Shown here: piece after piece, positions 51,560 to 60,149 of the stretch
How the letters are laid out: each line of letters opens with the position of its first letter
Numbering within the stretch: the first letter of the stretch is position 1
From: WHSP01 sp040905505
GTDB taxonomy: Bacteria > Gemmatimonadota > Gemmatimonadetes > Longimicrobiales > Longimicrobiaceae
Assembly: GCA_040905505.1 (NCBI GenBank)
Contig: JBBDRL010000088.1
Span: 1-64,000 of the forward strand
Direction: 5' to 3'
Length of the DNA stretch: 64,000 nucleotides
The notes under the pieces: model-generated
The model's database searches: none
The model's input: the letters and a program-made list of their open reading frames with translations, nothing else
Told to the model about the DNA's origin: nothing
Made by a program: the position numbers and the translations under genes

Positions 51560-52624
51560 TCAGAAGGTGAGGTAGTTCTCCAGCTCCTCCGCGCGACGGT
51601 CGGCGGTGTGGCGCTCCATGATCAGAGCGCGGAGCGCCTCCCCCATCCGGCGTCGCTCCCCGTCCGGCGTATCACTGATGATGTCGGCGACCTCGTCCGT
51701 GGATCGCGGTAGCATGATCTCCCAGCCCGGCTCGAACAGCTGATCGATGCCGGGCCAATGGTCGGAGATCACCGCCGCCCCAGCCGCTCCGGCCTCGAAG
51801 AGGCGCACGGAAGGCGACCACCCTGCAGCGACCATATCCGCCCGCGTGGCGTTCAGCTGCCAGCGTGCGCTCGAGTAGAAGGCGCGGTGCCGGTCCGGCG
51901 GCACGTGTGGGATCCATCGCACGTTGTCGGGCCACCTGATCGAGTCGGGATACTGCGGTCCGGCGACGATGAAGCTTCGGACCGGCAGGCGAGCGGCGAC
52001 GTCGAGCAGGAATCTCTCGATCACCGGCTGCCGGTCGGGCGCGTAGGTGCCCATGTACGCCAGGTCCGCGACGAACTCGGGATCGGCGTCACCCTCGCGA
52101 TAGCTGGCCGGATCCACCGAGCAGTACAGCGGGACGGCGCTCCGTGCGCCGAGCTCGCCCTCGACCACCACCCGCAGGAAATCGCCCCCGCTGAAGGACA
52201 GGTAGCGGTCGAAGCGGGGAATCTGGTCGATCCGCAGGTACTCCGCCCCCCCGTTCCGTAGCGCCGCGACCGTCACCGGCGTATCGATGTCGTAGAAGAG
52301 GAGCGGGCGGACCCCGGCTTCGACCAGATCGTCGACGATCCGCGGCCCCTCATGGACGTACGATCCGACGATCGTGGCGTCGGCGGCCCGGGCGGCCGCC
52401 AGGGCGCTGTGGCGAACAGCCGACCATTCGGTGTAGATCGCCAGCTCCGCGAATTCGGGATCGGTCAGATCGCGATTGGGACCCTGGTACCAGGGCGCAT
52501 CCCACTCGAAGAACGTCACGTCGTGGCCGCGCGCCGCGAACGCCCGCAGGAGCGAGCGATAGGTCGTCGCGTGCCCGTTGCCCCAACTGGAGGATAGCGA
52601 GAGCCCGAAGACGACGAGTCTCAC
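51560..52624 (-). CDS. CgeB-like glycosyltransferase 1
   Basis: A 354-residue GT-B-type protein. The N-terminus MRLVVFGLSLSSSWGNG (GTG start) opens the first Rossmann domain; the C-terminal CgeB/Glyco_trans_1_2-like part contains LNATRADMVAAGWSPSVRLF and then EAGAAGAAVISDHWPG. These motifs suggest transfer from a nucleotide sugar. The start overlaps the stop of the next upstream gene by GTGA. It is one of three paralogues here (with 52621-53700 and 61360-62475) and the last gene of the leftward operon. Acceptor unknown. Confidence 0.88.
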   Translation of the reverse strand: MRLVVFGLSLSSSWGNGHATTYRSLLRAFAARGHDVTFFEWDAPWYQGPNRDLTDPEFAELAIYTEWSAVRHSALAAARAADATIVGSYVHEGPRIVDDLVEAGVRPLLFYDIDTPVTVAALRNGGAEYLRIDQIPRFDRYLSFSGGDFLRVVVEGELGARSAVPLYCSVDPASYREGDADPEFVADLAYMGTYAPDRQPVIERFLLDVAARLPVRSFIVAGPQYPDSIRWPDNVRWIPHVPPDRHRAFYSSARWQLNATRADMVAAGWSPSVRLFEAGAAGAAVISDHWPGIDQLFEPGWEIMLPRSTDEVADIISDTPDGERRRMGEALRALIMERHTADRRAEELENYLTF

Positions 52625-53700
52625 GCTACGCTCCGCACGGACTCCCGCAGGATGGCATCGAGTAGAATCGCCCGCTGATCGTACGTATGGTCCCGGAGGG
52701 CACGCTCGCGGGCTGCCCGCCCGATCGTCCTCGCCCGATCGTCGTCGACGAGGGCGACGAGACGCGCGACGTCCTCGGCGCCTGCGGCCACCAGGATCTC
52801 CTCGTCGGGCGTGAAGAACTCCTCGATTCCGCTCCACGCGTCCGTCACCTGACAGGCGGCGGCACCCGCGGCCTCGAACATCCGGGTCGCAGGTGACCAG
52901 CCGTTGCGGACCATCGACTCGCGGTGGATGTTCAGCACCAGCCGCGCGGAGGCGTTGACCTCGTTGTGCCGGGCCGTAGGGATGTGCCCCAGGTAGGTGA
53001 CGTTCGACGGCATCTCCTTGTCCGCCCACCCCTCTCCCCCCAGTGCGAAGCGGCAGTCCGGCCGGAGCGACGCGGCGCGGAAGAAGAATTCATCGACCCG
53101 GGCCTCCCGGTCCGGGAGGCGGTTACCCATGAAGAGTGTCTCGTACTGCGGCTCCCCCCGCGGTTCGACCGGGCGGTGCTCGACGGGATCGAGCGCGTTG
53201 TAGATCGGCGTGCACGCCCGCGCCCCCCATCGCTCGTACTCGTTCACCACCGGGGGCCCGCCGCCATAGCTGAAGATGTGCTCGTAGAGGGGGATGATCC
53301 TGCGGAACGGATCGGCCGGGTCGTTCGCGATCCGGCCGAGCGTGGCGGGCGCGTCGACGTCCAGAAATGCGGTCGCGGCGACCCCACCGCCGGTGGCGAC
53401 CGCCCGCTCCAGCTCCGCGTCCCAGATCCCGACCCCGCTGCACTTGATCACCCAGTCGGCACGCTCGAGCGCATCGGCGACCAGTCGCTCGCGCTCCTCC
53501 TCCGACGAGAAAACGACGACCTCGGCGTACTCGGGGTCGGATTCGAGATCCCGATTCTGCTGCCGACCGTAGGCGTCCGGCTCGCAGAACGTGACTTCGT
53601 GGCCGAGTCGGTCGAGCGCCCGGATCAGACCGCGATAGTAGGTGGCCGCTCCGTTCCAGTACGAGGAGACGAGCGAGGAGCCGAAGAAGATCAGTCGCAT
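52621..53700 (-). CDS. CgeB-like glycosyltransferase 2
   Basis: A 359-residue paralogue of the gene downstream. N-terminus MRLIFFGSSLVSSYWNGAAT; C-terminal donor-site region LNIHRESMVRNGWSPATRMF and then EAAGAAACQVTDAWSGIEEF. Like its paralogue it opens with a GXSLxSSxxNG motif and carries an NRDLxxDPE segment near residue 55. The ATG at 53700 matches the paralogue's start; the frame extends upstream into GT4 without support. Stop codon overlaps the next start. Confidence 0.88.
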   Translation of the reverse strand: MRLIFFGSSLVSSYWNGAATYYRGLIRALDRLGHEVTFCEPDAYGRQQNRDLESDPEYAEVVVFSSEEERERLVADALERADWVIKCSGVGIWDAELERAVATGGGVAATAFLDVDAPATLGRIANDPADPFRRIIPLYEHIFSYGGGPPVVNEYERWGARACTPIYNALDPVEHRPVEPRGEPQYETLFMGNRLPDREARVDEFFFRAASLRPDCRFALGGEGWADKEMPSNVTYLGHIPTARHNEVNASARLVLNIHRESMVRNGWSPATRMFEAAGAAACQVTDAWSGIEEFFTPDEEILVAAGAEDVARLVALVDDDRARTIGRAARERALRDHTYDQRAILLDAILRESVRSVA

Positions 53701-53716
53701 GAGTTCACAGGGTTCG

Positions 53717-54847
53717 TCATCGCGCCCCGCCGGCCACGGCACGCGCCGGTGCTGGGGTCTCGCCGACTGCACCGTCTGTCGCGACCCTCCTGTAAAGCGC
53801 CAGGTACCGTTCGGCGAAGATTCGGTCCGCGTAGCGGGTCAGGGCGCGCTCCCGCGCGCCGTTCGCCAGGCTCGAAAGGCGATCCGGGTCGCCGGCGAGC
53901 CCCTCTATCGCGCTGGCAAGACCGCGGGCGTCGCCGGGCGAGAAGAACTCGGCACAGCCGTCCCAGAGCTCGCGGAAGGAGCCGATATCACTGAGCACGA
54001 GGGCGCAGCCGTGCAGAGCGGCCTCCAGCGGGGCGAGACCGAACGGCTCGTAGAGCGAAGGCCCCACGTAGATGCTCGCCCGATCCATCCAGCGAGCCAC
54101 CTCCGTGCGGCTCAACCGGCCGTGGCAGCTGAGGGCCGTCGGTTCGAAACGAGTGCCGCCCGGGGCCTGAAGCGCGCCGAGAAGGTGTGCGGCAGGGGCG
54201 CGATCGCCCAGGAGGTGAACGGCCTCGTCGTAGACGGCCATGCCCTTCGCCTCGTCCCAGGCACGTCCAACGCTGAGCAGGAAGGGCTCACCCTCCCTGG
54301 CCGAATGGGGACTCGTCGCCGGCCGACAGCCGTTATGGATCACTACATCCGGCGCGCGCCCGAAGTGGCGGCCGACGAGGTCCGCCTGATATCGGCTCGG
54401 CGTCAGCACCGTCGTGGCAGCCCGGAGCCCGGACCTCACCGCCTCGACGTACGGTCGCCACTCCGCCGGGGCCGGAGTCCCGTGCACTTCACCGAACCAG
54501 GAGCAGACATCGCTATGTACCGCCACGATCGTCGGCGCCGGAAACGGCTGAAGGCCCGTATAGCTCATCTGGTTCAGGTGGACGACGTCGGCGTTCCAGC
54601 CGCGCGCCAGCCGCGCCAGCCACCCCGCTGTGGCGGCCAGGTCGCGCTGCCCGTCTCGCATCCATTCGAGCCCGTGCGCGCGACATTCGATCGCGATCTC
54701 CTCGGGTAGGTCGCCGAGCTGATCGTCCGATGGGCGGCCGACGACGGCGAGGAGTAGCGCGCGACCGTCCTGCTCGAGGGCGTGCGCCAGAGTAACGGAG
54801 TAGTCCCAGACTCCGCCGATGGTGTCGGTCGTCAGTAACAGGCGCAT
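53717..54847 (-). CDS. Glycosyltransferase family 4
   Basis: A 376-residue GT-B enzyme. The N-terminal domain starts MRLLLTTDTIGGVWDYS, the glycogen-synthase-like opening. The C-terminal domain has LLSVGRAWDEAKGMAVYDEA and the donor-binding ESL/EAALHGCALVLSD-like segment (YEPFGLAPLEAALHGCALVL). The retaining GT4 mechanism is likely. It lies in the operon between the Gfo/Idh oxidoreductase and two CgeB-like genes. Acceptor and donor are unknown. Confidence 0.93.
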   Translation of the reverse strand: MRLLLTTDTIGGVWDYSVTLAHALEQDGRALLLAVVGRPSDDQLGDLPEEIAIECRAHGLEWMRDGQRDLAATAGWLARLARGWNADVVHLNQMSYTGLQPFPAPTIVAVHSDVCSWFGEVHGTPAPAEWRPYVEAVRSGLRAATTVLTPSRYQADLVGRHFGRAPDVVIHNGCRPATSPHSAREGEPFLLSVGRAWDEAKGMAVYDEAVHLLGDRAPAAHLLGALQAPGGTRFEPTALSCHGRLSRTEVARWMDRASIYVGPSLYEPFGLAPLEAALHGCALVLSDIGSFRELWDGCAEFFSPGDARGLASAIEGLAGDPDRLSSLANGARERALTRYADRIFAERYLALYRRVATDGAVGETPAPARAVAGGAR

Positions 54848-54925
54848 GAACGTGGGCGCTCGAGAGACATCGGGTGGTCGCCTAGCGGCATCGGGGTAGC
54901 GGCCGGTGGCGGCACCATGGGCGAG

Positions 54926-55996
54926 CTAGCGGCCGTAGATGCGATCGAGGACTTCGGCGACTGTAACGAGCTGCCGGACCGCGGGATCGAACCCCTCCCC
55001 GGCCGCGAGGCGCTCTGCCCAGCCGACGGCAGCGCGCCCGCCCCATGGGTCGGGCGGCGAGACGAGTCGTTCCCGGGAGGTACCATCGAATCGCTCGGCC
55101 ACGAAATCGTAGAAGGATCCGTCCATGTTACGCACCGAGGCGGCGCCCTCCGTTCCGTAGAAGGTCGCGGCGATCTCGGCGTCCTGACCTGCGTGAAGGT
55201 TCCAGGAGCAGGCCAGCCGCACGCTGGCGCCGCCGACGATGTCGAGGCGCGCCGTTGCATAGTCCTCCACCTGGTGCGAACCGGCGAGGGGCCGCCCGGC
55301 GGCGTAGAGGCGGCTCCCCACGGCCTCGACTTCCGGAAATCCGAGTGTCCAGAGGGCCATGTCGACGAGGTGTATGCCGAGGTCCATCACGCATCCGCCG
55401 CCCGCCTTCGCAGGGTCGTAGAACCACGCCTTGTCGGGTCCGTATGCATTGTGGAAGACGAGATCGGCCGTGTAGATGTCGCCGATACGACCGCTCTGGA
55501 CCAACCGCCGCACCTGATCGAAAGCCGCCGCCGCGCGGTAGGAGAGGTCGACGCCGAGTAGCCGATCCGCTCGGCGAGCGGACTCGACGACCGTGGCGAC
55601 CTCGGCGGCCGTTCGTCCGAGCGGCTTCTGGCAGAAGACGGCAAGGCCGCGGTCGAGTGCGGCCATCGACTGCTCGGCATGCAACCCACTGGGCGTGGCG
55701 ATCACCACTCCGTCGAGCGGCAGTTCCAGCAGGGCTTCGAAGGAATCCATCTGCTCGGCTTCCGGGACGGCTTCGCCCGCTGCCCGGCGGATGCCGGCTG
55801 ACGTATCCGCGATCGCTGAGATCTTCGCAATGCCGCTGGCGGCCACCGCTTCCATCCGGAGTCGACCGATCCAGCCTACACCCACGAATCCGAGACGGGG
55901 TCTCGTGAAGCGCCCGGCGCCGCGGTCGGCTGCCTCGCGCGGATCCGACGCTTTGGTGAGGGCCGACGCCATCGCAGGTCCGCTGCTGGCGCTCAT
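54926..55996 (-). CDS. Gfo/Idh/MocA-family oxidoreductase
   Basis: A 356-residue NAD(P)-dependent sugar oxidoreductase. An N-terminal Rossmann domain shows LGFVGVGWIGRLRMEAV, followed by the catalytic-Lys segment FCQKPLGRT (EKP is usual; here QKP). The C-terminal domain has GGGCVMDLGIHLVDMALWTL. The first 30 residues are non-conserved. Such enzymes oxidise or reduce sugars or nucleotide sugars. Its ATG overlaps the stop of the alcohol dehydrogenase gene (ATGA), so both are cotranscribed. Confidence 0.93.
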   Translation of the reverse strand: MSASSGPAMASALTKASDPREAADRGAGRFTRPRLGFVGVGWIGRLRMEAVAASGIAKISAIADTSAGIRRAAGEAVPEAEQMDSFEALLELPLDGVVIATPSGLHAEQSMAALDRGLAVFCQKPLGRTAAEVATVVESARRADRLLGVDLSYRAAAAFDQVRRLVQSGRIGDIYTADLVFHNAYGPDKAWFYDPAKAGGGCVMDLGIHLVDMALWTLGFPEVEAVGSRLYAAGRPLAGSHQVEDYATARLDIVGGASVRLACSWNLHAGQDAEIAATFYGTEGAASVRNMDGSFYDFVAERFDGTSRERLVSPPDPWGGRAAVGWAERLAAGEGFDPAVRQLVTVAEVLDRIYGR

Positions 55997-56988
55997 GGAA
56001 CGACGAGGGCTTTGAGAAAGCCGTCCGGCCGGTCGCGCGCGGCGTCCAGCGCGTCGCCAAGGCCATCGAGCGAATAGGTATGCGTGTACAGGGGATCGGG
56101 ATCGAGCGCACCCCTCTCGACCGCATCGATCGCCTCGCGGATCCCGCGAACGTACATGGCCGGATCGCGTTCATGCGCGTTGAACACGTCGATGCCGCGC
56201 CAGTTCCAGAGCTGCATATCGACCTGGCGAGGACCGTCCTGATGATATCCGGCGATGACCAGCGTGCCCCGCTCCCGAACCAATTGAGCGGCGAGGTCGA
56301 GCGGCCGCTGCTTTCCGACCGCCTCGATCACCCGGGCAGCGAGCTCTCCTCCCGTCAGCTCCTTGACCTGCTCGACTACCGTTCCTGGATCGGCCAACTC
56401 GATGGTCTCGTCCGCGCCGTAGCGACGCGCCACATCGAGGGAGAATGGACGGCGGGAGATCGCGATCACCCGTGCGCCCGCATTGGTGGCGAGCCGCGTG
56501 AGGAGCGCGCCGAGGAAGCCGATCCCGACGATCGCGACGGTCATGCCGGGCTCGATCCGGCTCCGGCGAAAGATGTTCATCGCACAGCCGAGAGGTTCAC
56601 CCGGAAAGGGCCGGCCGTCGAGCGATCTCGGCAGCGGGACCACCTGTGTGGCGTCAGCGACGTCGTACTCCGCGTAGGCCCTGTCGGAAAGCACCGCGAC
56701 ACGCTGCCCCTCCTGGAGCACCGCGACGCCCGCGCCGAGCGCATCGACCACCCCCCATCCCTCGTGGCCGAGCGCCCCCGGTGCGAACGGATAGTCGAAC
56801 CACGGCTGCCCGCCCCACACGGCCAGGTTGGAGGCACAGACGCCCGTCCCCTCGAGCCTGATCCGGACCTGTCCGGCGGCAGGCTCGGGGATCGGCACAT
56901 CCGTCATCCGGATGGTTCCCGGAGCCTGCACGATCGCCGCCGCCATCGTGGACGTTTCCACCCGGCGGTCGAAGGTCGATACGCCCAT
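55993..56988 (-). CDS. Zinc-type (MDR) alcohol dehydrogenase
   Basis: A 331-residue medium-chain dehydrogenase. The GroES-like part carries GTGVCASNLAVWGGQPWFDYP and GHEGWGVVDALGAG (catalytic-zinc Cys and His-Glu). The Rossmann domain shows VAIVGIGFLGALLTRLA. The four-Cys structural-zinc loop is absent. It may oxidise a sugar alcohol or polyol in the glycan pathway. Its start overlaps the epimerase stop (TGATG). A longer upstream frame is only read-through of that gene in another frame. Confidence 0.92.
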   Translation of the reverse strand: MGVSTFDRRVETSTMAAAIVQAPGTIRMTDVPIPEPAAGQVRIRLEGTGVCASNLAVWGGQPWFDYPFAPGALGHEGWGVVDALGAGVAVLQEGQRVAVLSDRAYAEYDVADATQVVPLPRSLDGRPFPGEPLGCAMNIFRRSRIEPGMTVAIVGIGFLGALLTRLATNAGARVIAISRRPFSLDVARRYGADETIELADPGTVVEQVKELTGGELAARVIEAVGKQRPLDLAAQLVRERGTLVIAGYHQDGPRQVDMQLWNWRGIDVFNAHERDPAMYVRGIREAIDAVERGALDPDPLYTHTYSLDGLGDALDAARDRPDGFLKALVVP

Positions 56989-58070
56989 CAGAGCGCCACC
57001 CTGGCTCGGGCGCGCTCCGTGTCCGCCTGACGCAGCGGCAGAACCGGCGTGGACAGGTCGGCGGAATCGAGCCAGTCGACCAGGCGGCCGAGACCATCTT
57101 CCCACGAGGTCTGCGGCTTCCACCCGAGGTCGCGCTCGGCCTTGCTGGTTTCCGAGACGTAGATTCGCTGATCGCCGGGTCGCCAGTCGGCCATCTCGAC
57201 GGGCACCTGGCAACCGGTGATCTCCATCAGGCGGTCGATCACGCGTCGCACCGACACGGCGTTGCCCTCGCCTCCACCGATGTTGTAGACCTCGCCACTT
57301 CGCCGCTCGGCGCCATCGGCCGCACGTCGCATCGCGTCGACGAGATCGCCGACCCAGAGCACGTCCCGGACCTGACGGCCGTCCCCATAGATCGTGATCG
57401 GGCTGCCGGCGAGAAGGGCGCGGGCGAAATGCGCCACCCAACCCTGGTCCTCCGTACCGAACTGCCGCATGCCGTAGATACAGCTCATCCGGAGCACGAC
57501 GGTCGGCAAGTCGAAGACCCGGGCGTAATCGCGAACGTACTGATCGGCCGAACCCTTGGAGCAACCATAGGGCGAATGGAAGTCCAGCGGTGCCGATTCC
57601 GAGATGCCACGCCGGCCGTCGGCATATCGGTAGGCGTCTCCGTCCTTCTCGATCTCGATGTCGTCCAGCTCGCCGTATACTTTGTTCGTAGAGGTGAAGA
57701 GAATGGTCGGCGGGTTCGGCATCGCGCGCGCGGCTTCGAGGATGTTGAAGGTCCCGAGCAGGTTCGTCTGCAGATCCAACCGCGGGTCGCGCAGCGATGT
57801 CGTGACCGCGACCTGCGCCGCCAGGTGATAGACACGCTCCGCGTTGCGCATCAGCGAGCTCACCCGCGCCGCATCGGTCACGTCTCCGACCTCCACCCGG
57901 AGGTTCGGGCCGTGCTCCTGCACCAGCCAGCGCAGGTTCGCCTCGACCCCCGCGCGGCAGAGGCTATCGAGAATCACTACCCGTTCACCTGAATTCAGGA
58001 GCGCGTCGGCCAGATTGGAGCCGATGAATCCTGCGCCACCCGTGATCAGCGTGTAAGCACGCTCCCTCAT
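56988..58070 (-). CDS. Extended-SDR sugar-nucleotide epimerase (CDP-paratose 2-epimerase-like)
   Basis: A 360-residue enzyme. The Rossmann motif LITGGAGFIGSNLADALL is followed by LDSLCRAGVEANLRWLVQEH, a phrase close to the CDP-tyvelose/CDP-paratose epimerases. The catalytic YxxxK is in YGCSKGSADQYVRDYA, and FTSTNKVYG supplies the Thr/Ser. NAD-dependent C2 or C4 epimerisation of a nucleotide sugar is likely; the exact sugar is not decided. It is followed (17 bp upstream in coordinates) by a second SDR. Confidence 0.88.
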   Translation of the reverse strand: MRERAYTLITGGAGFIGSNLADALLNSGERVVILDSLCRAGVEANLRWLVQEHGPNLRVEVGDVTDAARVSSLMRNAERVYHLAAQVAVTTSLRDPRLDLQTNLLGTFNILEAARAMPNPPTILFTSTNKVYGELDDIEIEKDGDAYRYADGRRGISESAPLDFHSPYGCSKGSADQYVRDYARVFDLPTVVLRMSCIYGMRQFGTEDQGWVAHFARALLAGSPITIYGDGRQVRDVLWVGDLVDAMRRAADGAERRSGEVYNIGGGEGNAVSVRRVIDRLMEITGCQVPVEMADWRPGDQRIYVSETSKAERDLGWKPQTSWEDGLGRLVDWLDSADLSTPVLPLRQADTERARARVAL

Positions 58071-58085
58071 CTTCCAACCCCTTCT

Positions 58086-59213
58086 CTACTTCGTTAATCC
58101 ACGTGCGGCGAGCTCGGCGGCGTGCTGGCCAGCACCATCCTCGGGCTGCTCCTGTGCCTGCAGCCACTCCACCAGCTCGGTCATTCCCTGCTCGAGCGAT
58201 ACGCGAGGCGAATAGCCCAGGGCGTCTCGCGCCCGGCCGATGTCCGCGAAGCAGTGGCGGATGTCGCCGACTCTGTAGCGGCCGGTGACCTCAGGCTCGA
58301 CGCCCACCCCCAGCACATCCGCCAGCGTCCGGGCCACGCCGTTGACCGAGATGGAACGACCGGAGCCGATGTTGAACGCACCGCCGATCGCCGCGTCCCG
58401 CTCCGCAGCTAGTAGCAGACTCTGGACGACGTCGTGCACCGATACGAAATCCCGGCTCTGCTCCCCGTCCTCGAAGATCAGGGGAGGATTGCCATTGAGG
58501 AGCCGCGAACTGAAGATCGCCACGACCCCGGTATAGGGATTCGAAAGCGCCTGGCGCGGCCCGTAAATGTTGAAGAAGCGGAGCGCGACGCTGGGAATCC
58601 CGTACGCTCCCCCGACCTGCAGCACCATCCGCTCCTGATCCGCTTTGTTCAGCGCGTAGATCGAGGTGGGGTCGATCTCCTTCTCCTCCGTCGTCGGTCG
58701 AGGTGCGAGCCGCGTGCCGTCGGGGTCCTGCAGCTCCCACTCGTGCTGGTAGAGCTGCTCCACGCTCCGCCGCCGCGCCGCCGCCGGCCGGCCGTCGGGC
58801 CGTGTGTACTCCCCTTCCCCGTAGATCGACATCGAGCTGGCGACGACCAGCCGGTCCAGCGTCTGGCCGCTGTCCACCAGCGCCTGAAGAAGGTTGGCAG
58901 TGCCTAGTGTATTCGTTGCCGTGTAGTCCGCGATCCGGTACATTGACTGCCCGACGCCGACCGCCGCGGCCAGGTGAAACACCACGTCGGCGTTACGCAG
59001 GGCGTCGGCTACCCCGCCCGGATCCCGCATGTCGCCGAGCACGAATTCGGCTTCGGGGGACAGCCATTGCGGTTTCTTTCGATCCGGGCCGTGGACCTGC
59101 GGATCGAGGTTGTCCAGGACCCGGACCTGGTCGCCCCGTTCGAGCAGGGCATCGACCAGGTGGCTGCCGACGAAGCCGGCCCCTCCGGTCACGAGTACAC
59201 GTCTTCCCGCCAC
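58086..59213 (-). CDS. Extended-SDR NAD-dependent epimerase/dehydratase
   Basis: A 375-residue enzyme, the first gene of the leftward operon. Motifs: VLVTGGAGFVGSHLVDALLE, VVFHLAAAVGVGQSMY, ASSMSIYGEGEY, and catalytic YALNKADQERM, followed by LRFFNIYGPRQALSNPYTG, characteristic of UDP-sugar epimerases. The GTG at 59213 has GGAGG five bases upstream and starts the Rossmann fold; the long in-frame extension beyond it is antisense to the glycosidase gene. It is divergent from that gene, with 21 bp between start codons. Confidence 0.9.
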   Translation of the reverse strand: MAGRRVLVTGGAGFVGSHLVDALLERGDQVRVLDNLDPQVHGPDRKKPQWLSPEAEFVLGDMRDPGGVADALRNADVVFHLAAAVGVGQSMYRIADYTATNTLGTANLLQALVDSGQTLDRLVVASSMSIYGEGEYTRPDGRPAAARRRSVEQLYQHEWELQDPDGTRLAPRPTTEEKEIDPTSIYALNKADQERMVLQVGGAYGIPSVALRFFNIYGPRQALSNPYTGVVAIFSSRLLNGNPPLIFEDGEQSRDFVSVHDVVQSLLLAAERDAAIGGAFNIGSGRSISVNGVARTLADVLGVGVEPEVTGRYRVGDIRHCFADIGRARDALGYSPRVSLEQGMTELVEWLQAQEQPEDGAGQHAAELAARGLTK

Positions 59214-59234
59214 GTTCACCTCCACACGATCGCG

Positions 59235-60149
59235 GTGATTACTTCGATCAAGATCTGGAACGAGCCCAACAATCTCTCCCACTGGGATTTCCTGCTCGAT
59301 CCCGGATGGTCGACGTTCGCCGGACTGGTCCGCGAATCGGCCGAAGCGATTCGTCAGGTCCGCCCGGATCTGCCGCTCGTCCTGGGCGGCATGTCGCCCA
59401 TCGACCCCGGGTTCGTCCGCCAGATGGCGGAGCACGGCGTTCTCGACTACATCGACGTGCTGGCCGTGCACGGCTTCCCGTACGACTGGAACCTCTGGCC
59501 GCTCGAGGAGTGGCCGGAGCGACTGGCCCAGCTACGTGCCGAATTCGACCGGCCCGTCTGGGTCACCGAAACCGGCGTATCGTCCTACGCCGGCGAGGAC
59601 ATCGGCGCATGGGGGCTGCGTCGCTCCCGCGAGATTCTCGGGGGAGAGAAGGTGTACTGGTACACCCTCCTGGACCTCGCGCCGGAGCGGGAAGCCACTA
59701 CCCGCCACAAACAGGCCGAGGGCAGCTCTTACTGGCGCCACTTTCATTTCGGTCTCCTGCGCTACGACGGTACGCCGAAGAAGGCGATCGACGAGTTTTC
59801 GCCCGATCTCGGCATCTGCCAGTGGTTCCACTACCGGGACGAGCGGACGCTCGAGTTGGCGGTGCGCTGGTTCGAACGGCTCGGCGTCCGCCAGATCCGG
59901 ACCGGTCTCAGCTGGGCCGAGAGCCATCAGCCGGGGGCCCAGGAGTGGTTCGACACGCTCATGTCTGCCCTCGCGCCGTTCGATGTCTGCGCCACGCTCT
60001 GTTTCACGCCACCGAGCCGCGGCGTGCGCGAATGCCATACGAGCCCCCCGGTCGACCCCGGCGAGTTCGGATACTTCGCCGGGCAGATGGTCGAGCGTTA
60101 CGCCCCGCCGGGCGCCGAGACGCCCCCGCTGTCCGCCCTCGAGCAGTAG
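59235..60149 (+). CDS. Glycoside hydrolase-like (beta-xylosidase-like) protein, apparently circularly permuted
   Basis: A 304-residue protein. It begins within a few residues of the acid/base motif IKIWNEPNNLSHWD. The nucleophile-like VWVTETGVSSYAGE follows at about 110-125, then KVYWYTLLDLAPERE. After GTPKKAIDEF it continues with ICQWFHYRDERTLELAVRWF and GVRQIRTGLSWAES, which look like the first strands of a (beta/alpha)8 glycosidase and would normally precede WNEPN. The GTG at 59235 has no good ribosome-binding site. I recall homologues with the same order beside epimerases and CgeB genes, so it may be a real permuted family. Confidence 0.75.
   Translation: MITSIKIWNEPNNLSHWDFLLDPGWSTFAGLVRESAEAIRQVRPDLPLVLGGMSPIDPGFVRQMAEHGVLDYIDVLAVHGFPYDWNLWPLEEWPERLAQLRAEFDRPVWVTETGVSSYAGEDIGAWGLRRSREILGGEKVYWYTLLDLAPEREATTRHKQAEGSSYWRHFHFGLLRYDGTPKKAIDEFSPDLGICQWFHYRDERTLELAVRWFERLGVRQIRTGLSWAESHQPGAQEWFDTLMSALAPFDVCATLCFTPPSRGVRECHTSPPVDPGEFGYFAGQMVERYAPPGAETPPLSALEQ

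Noticed and set aside
52924..53994. 356-codon plus-strand frame across the CgeB-like and GT4 genes
   Set aside because: Antisense to conserved glycosyltransferase motifs; shadow of high-GC coding.
56080..57030. 316-codon plus-strand frame across the alcohol dehydrogenase
   Set aside because: Antisense to the MDR gene; composition typical of a shadow frame.
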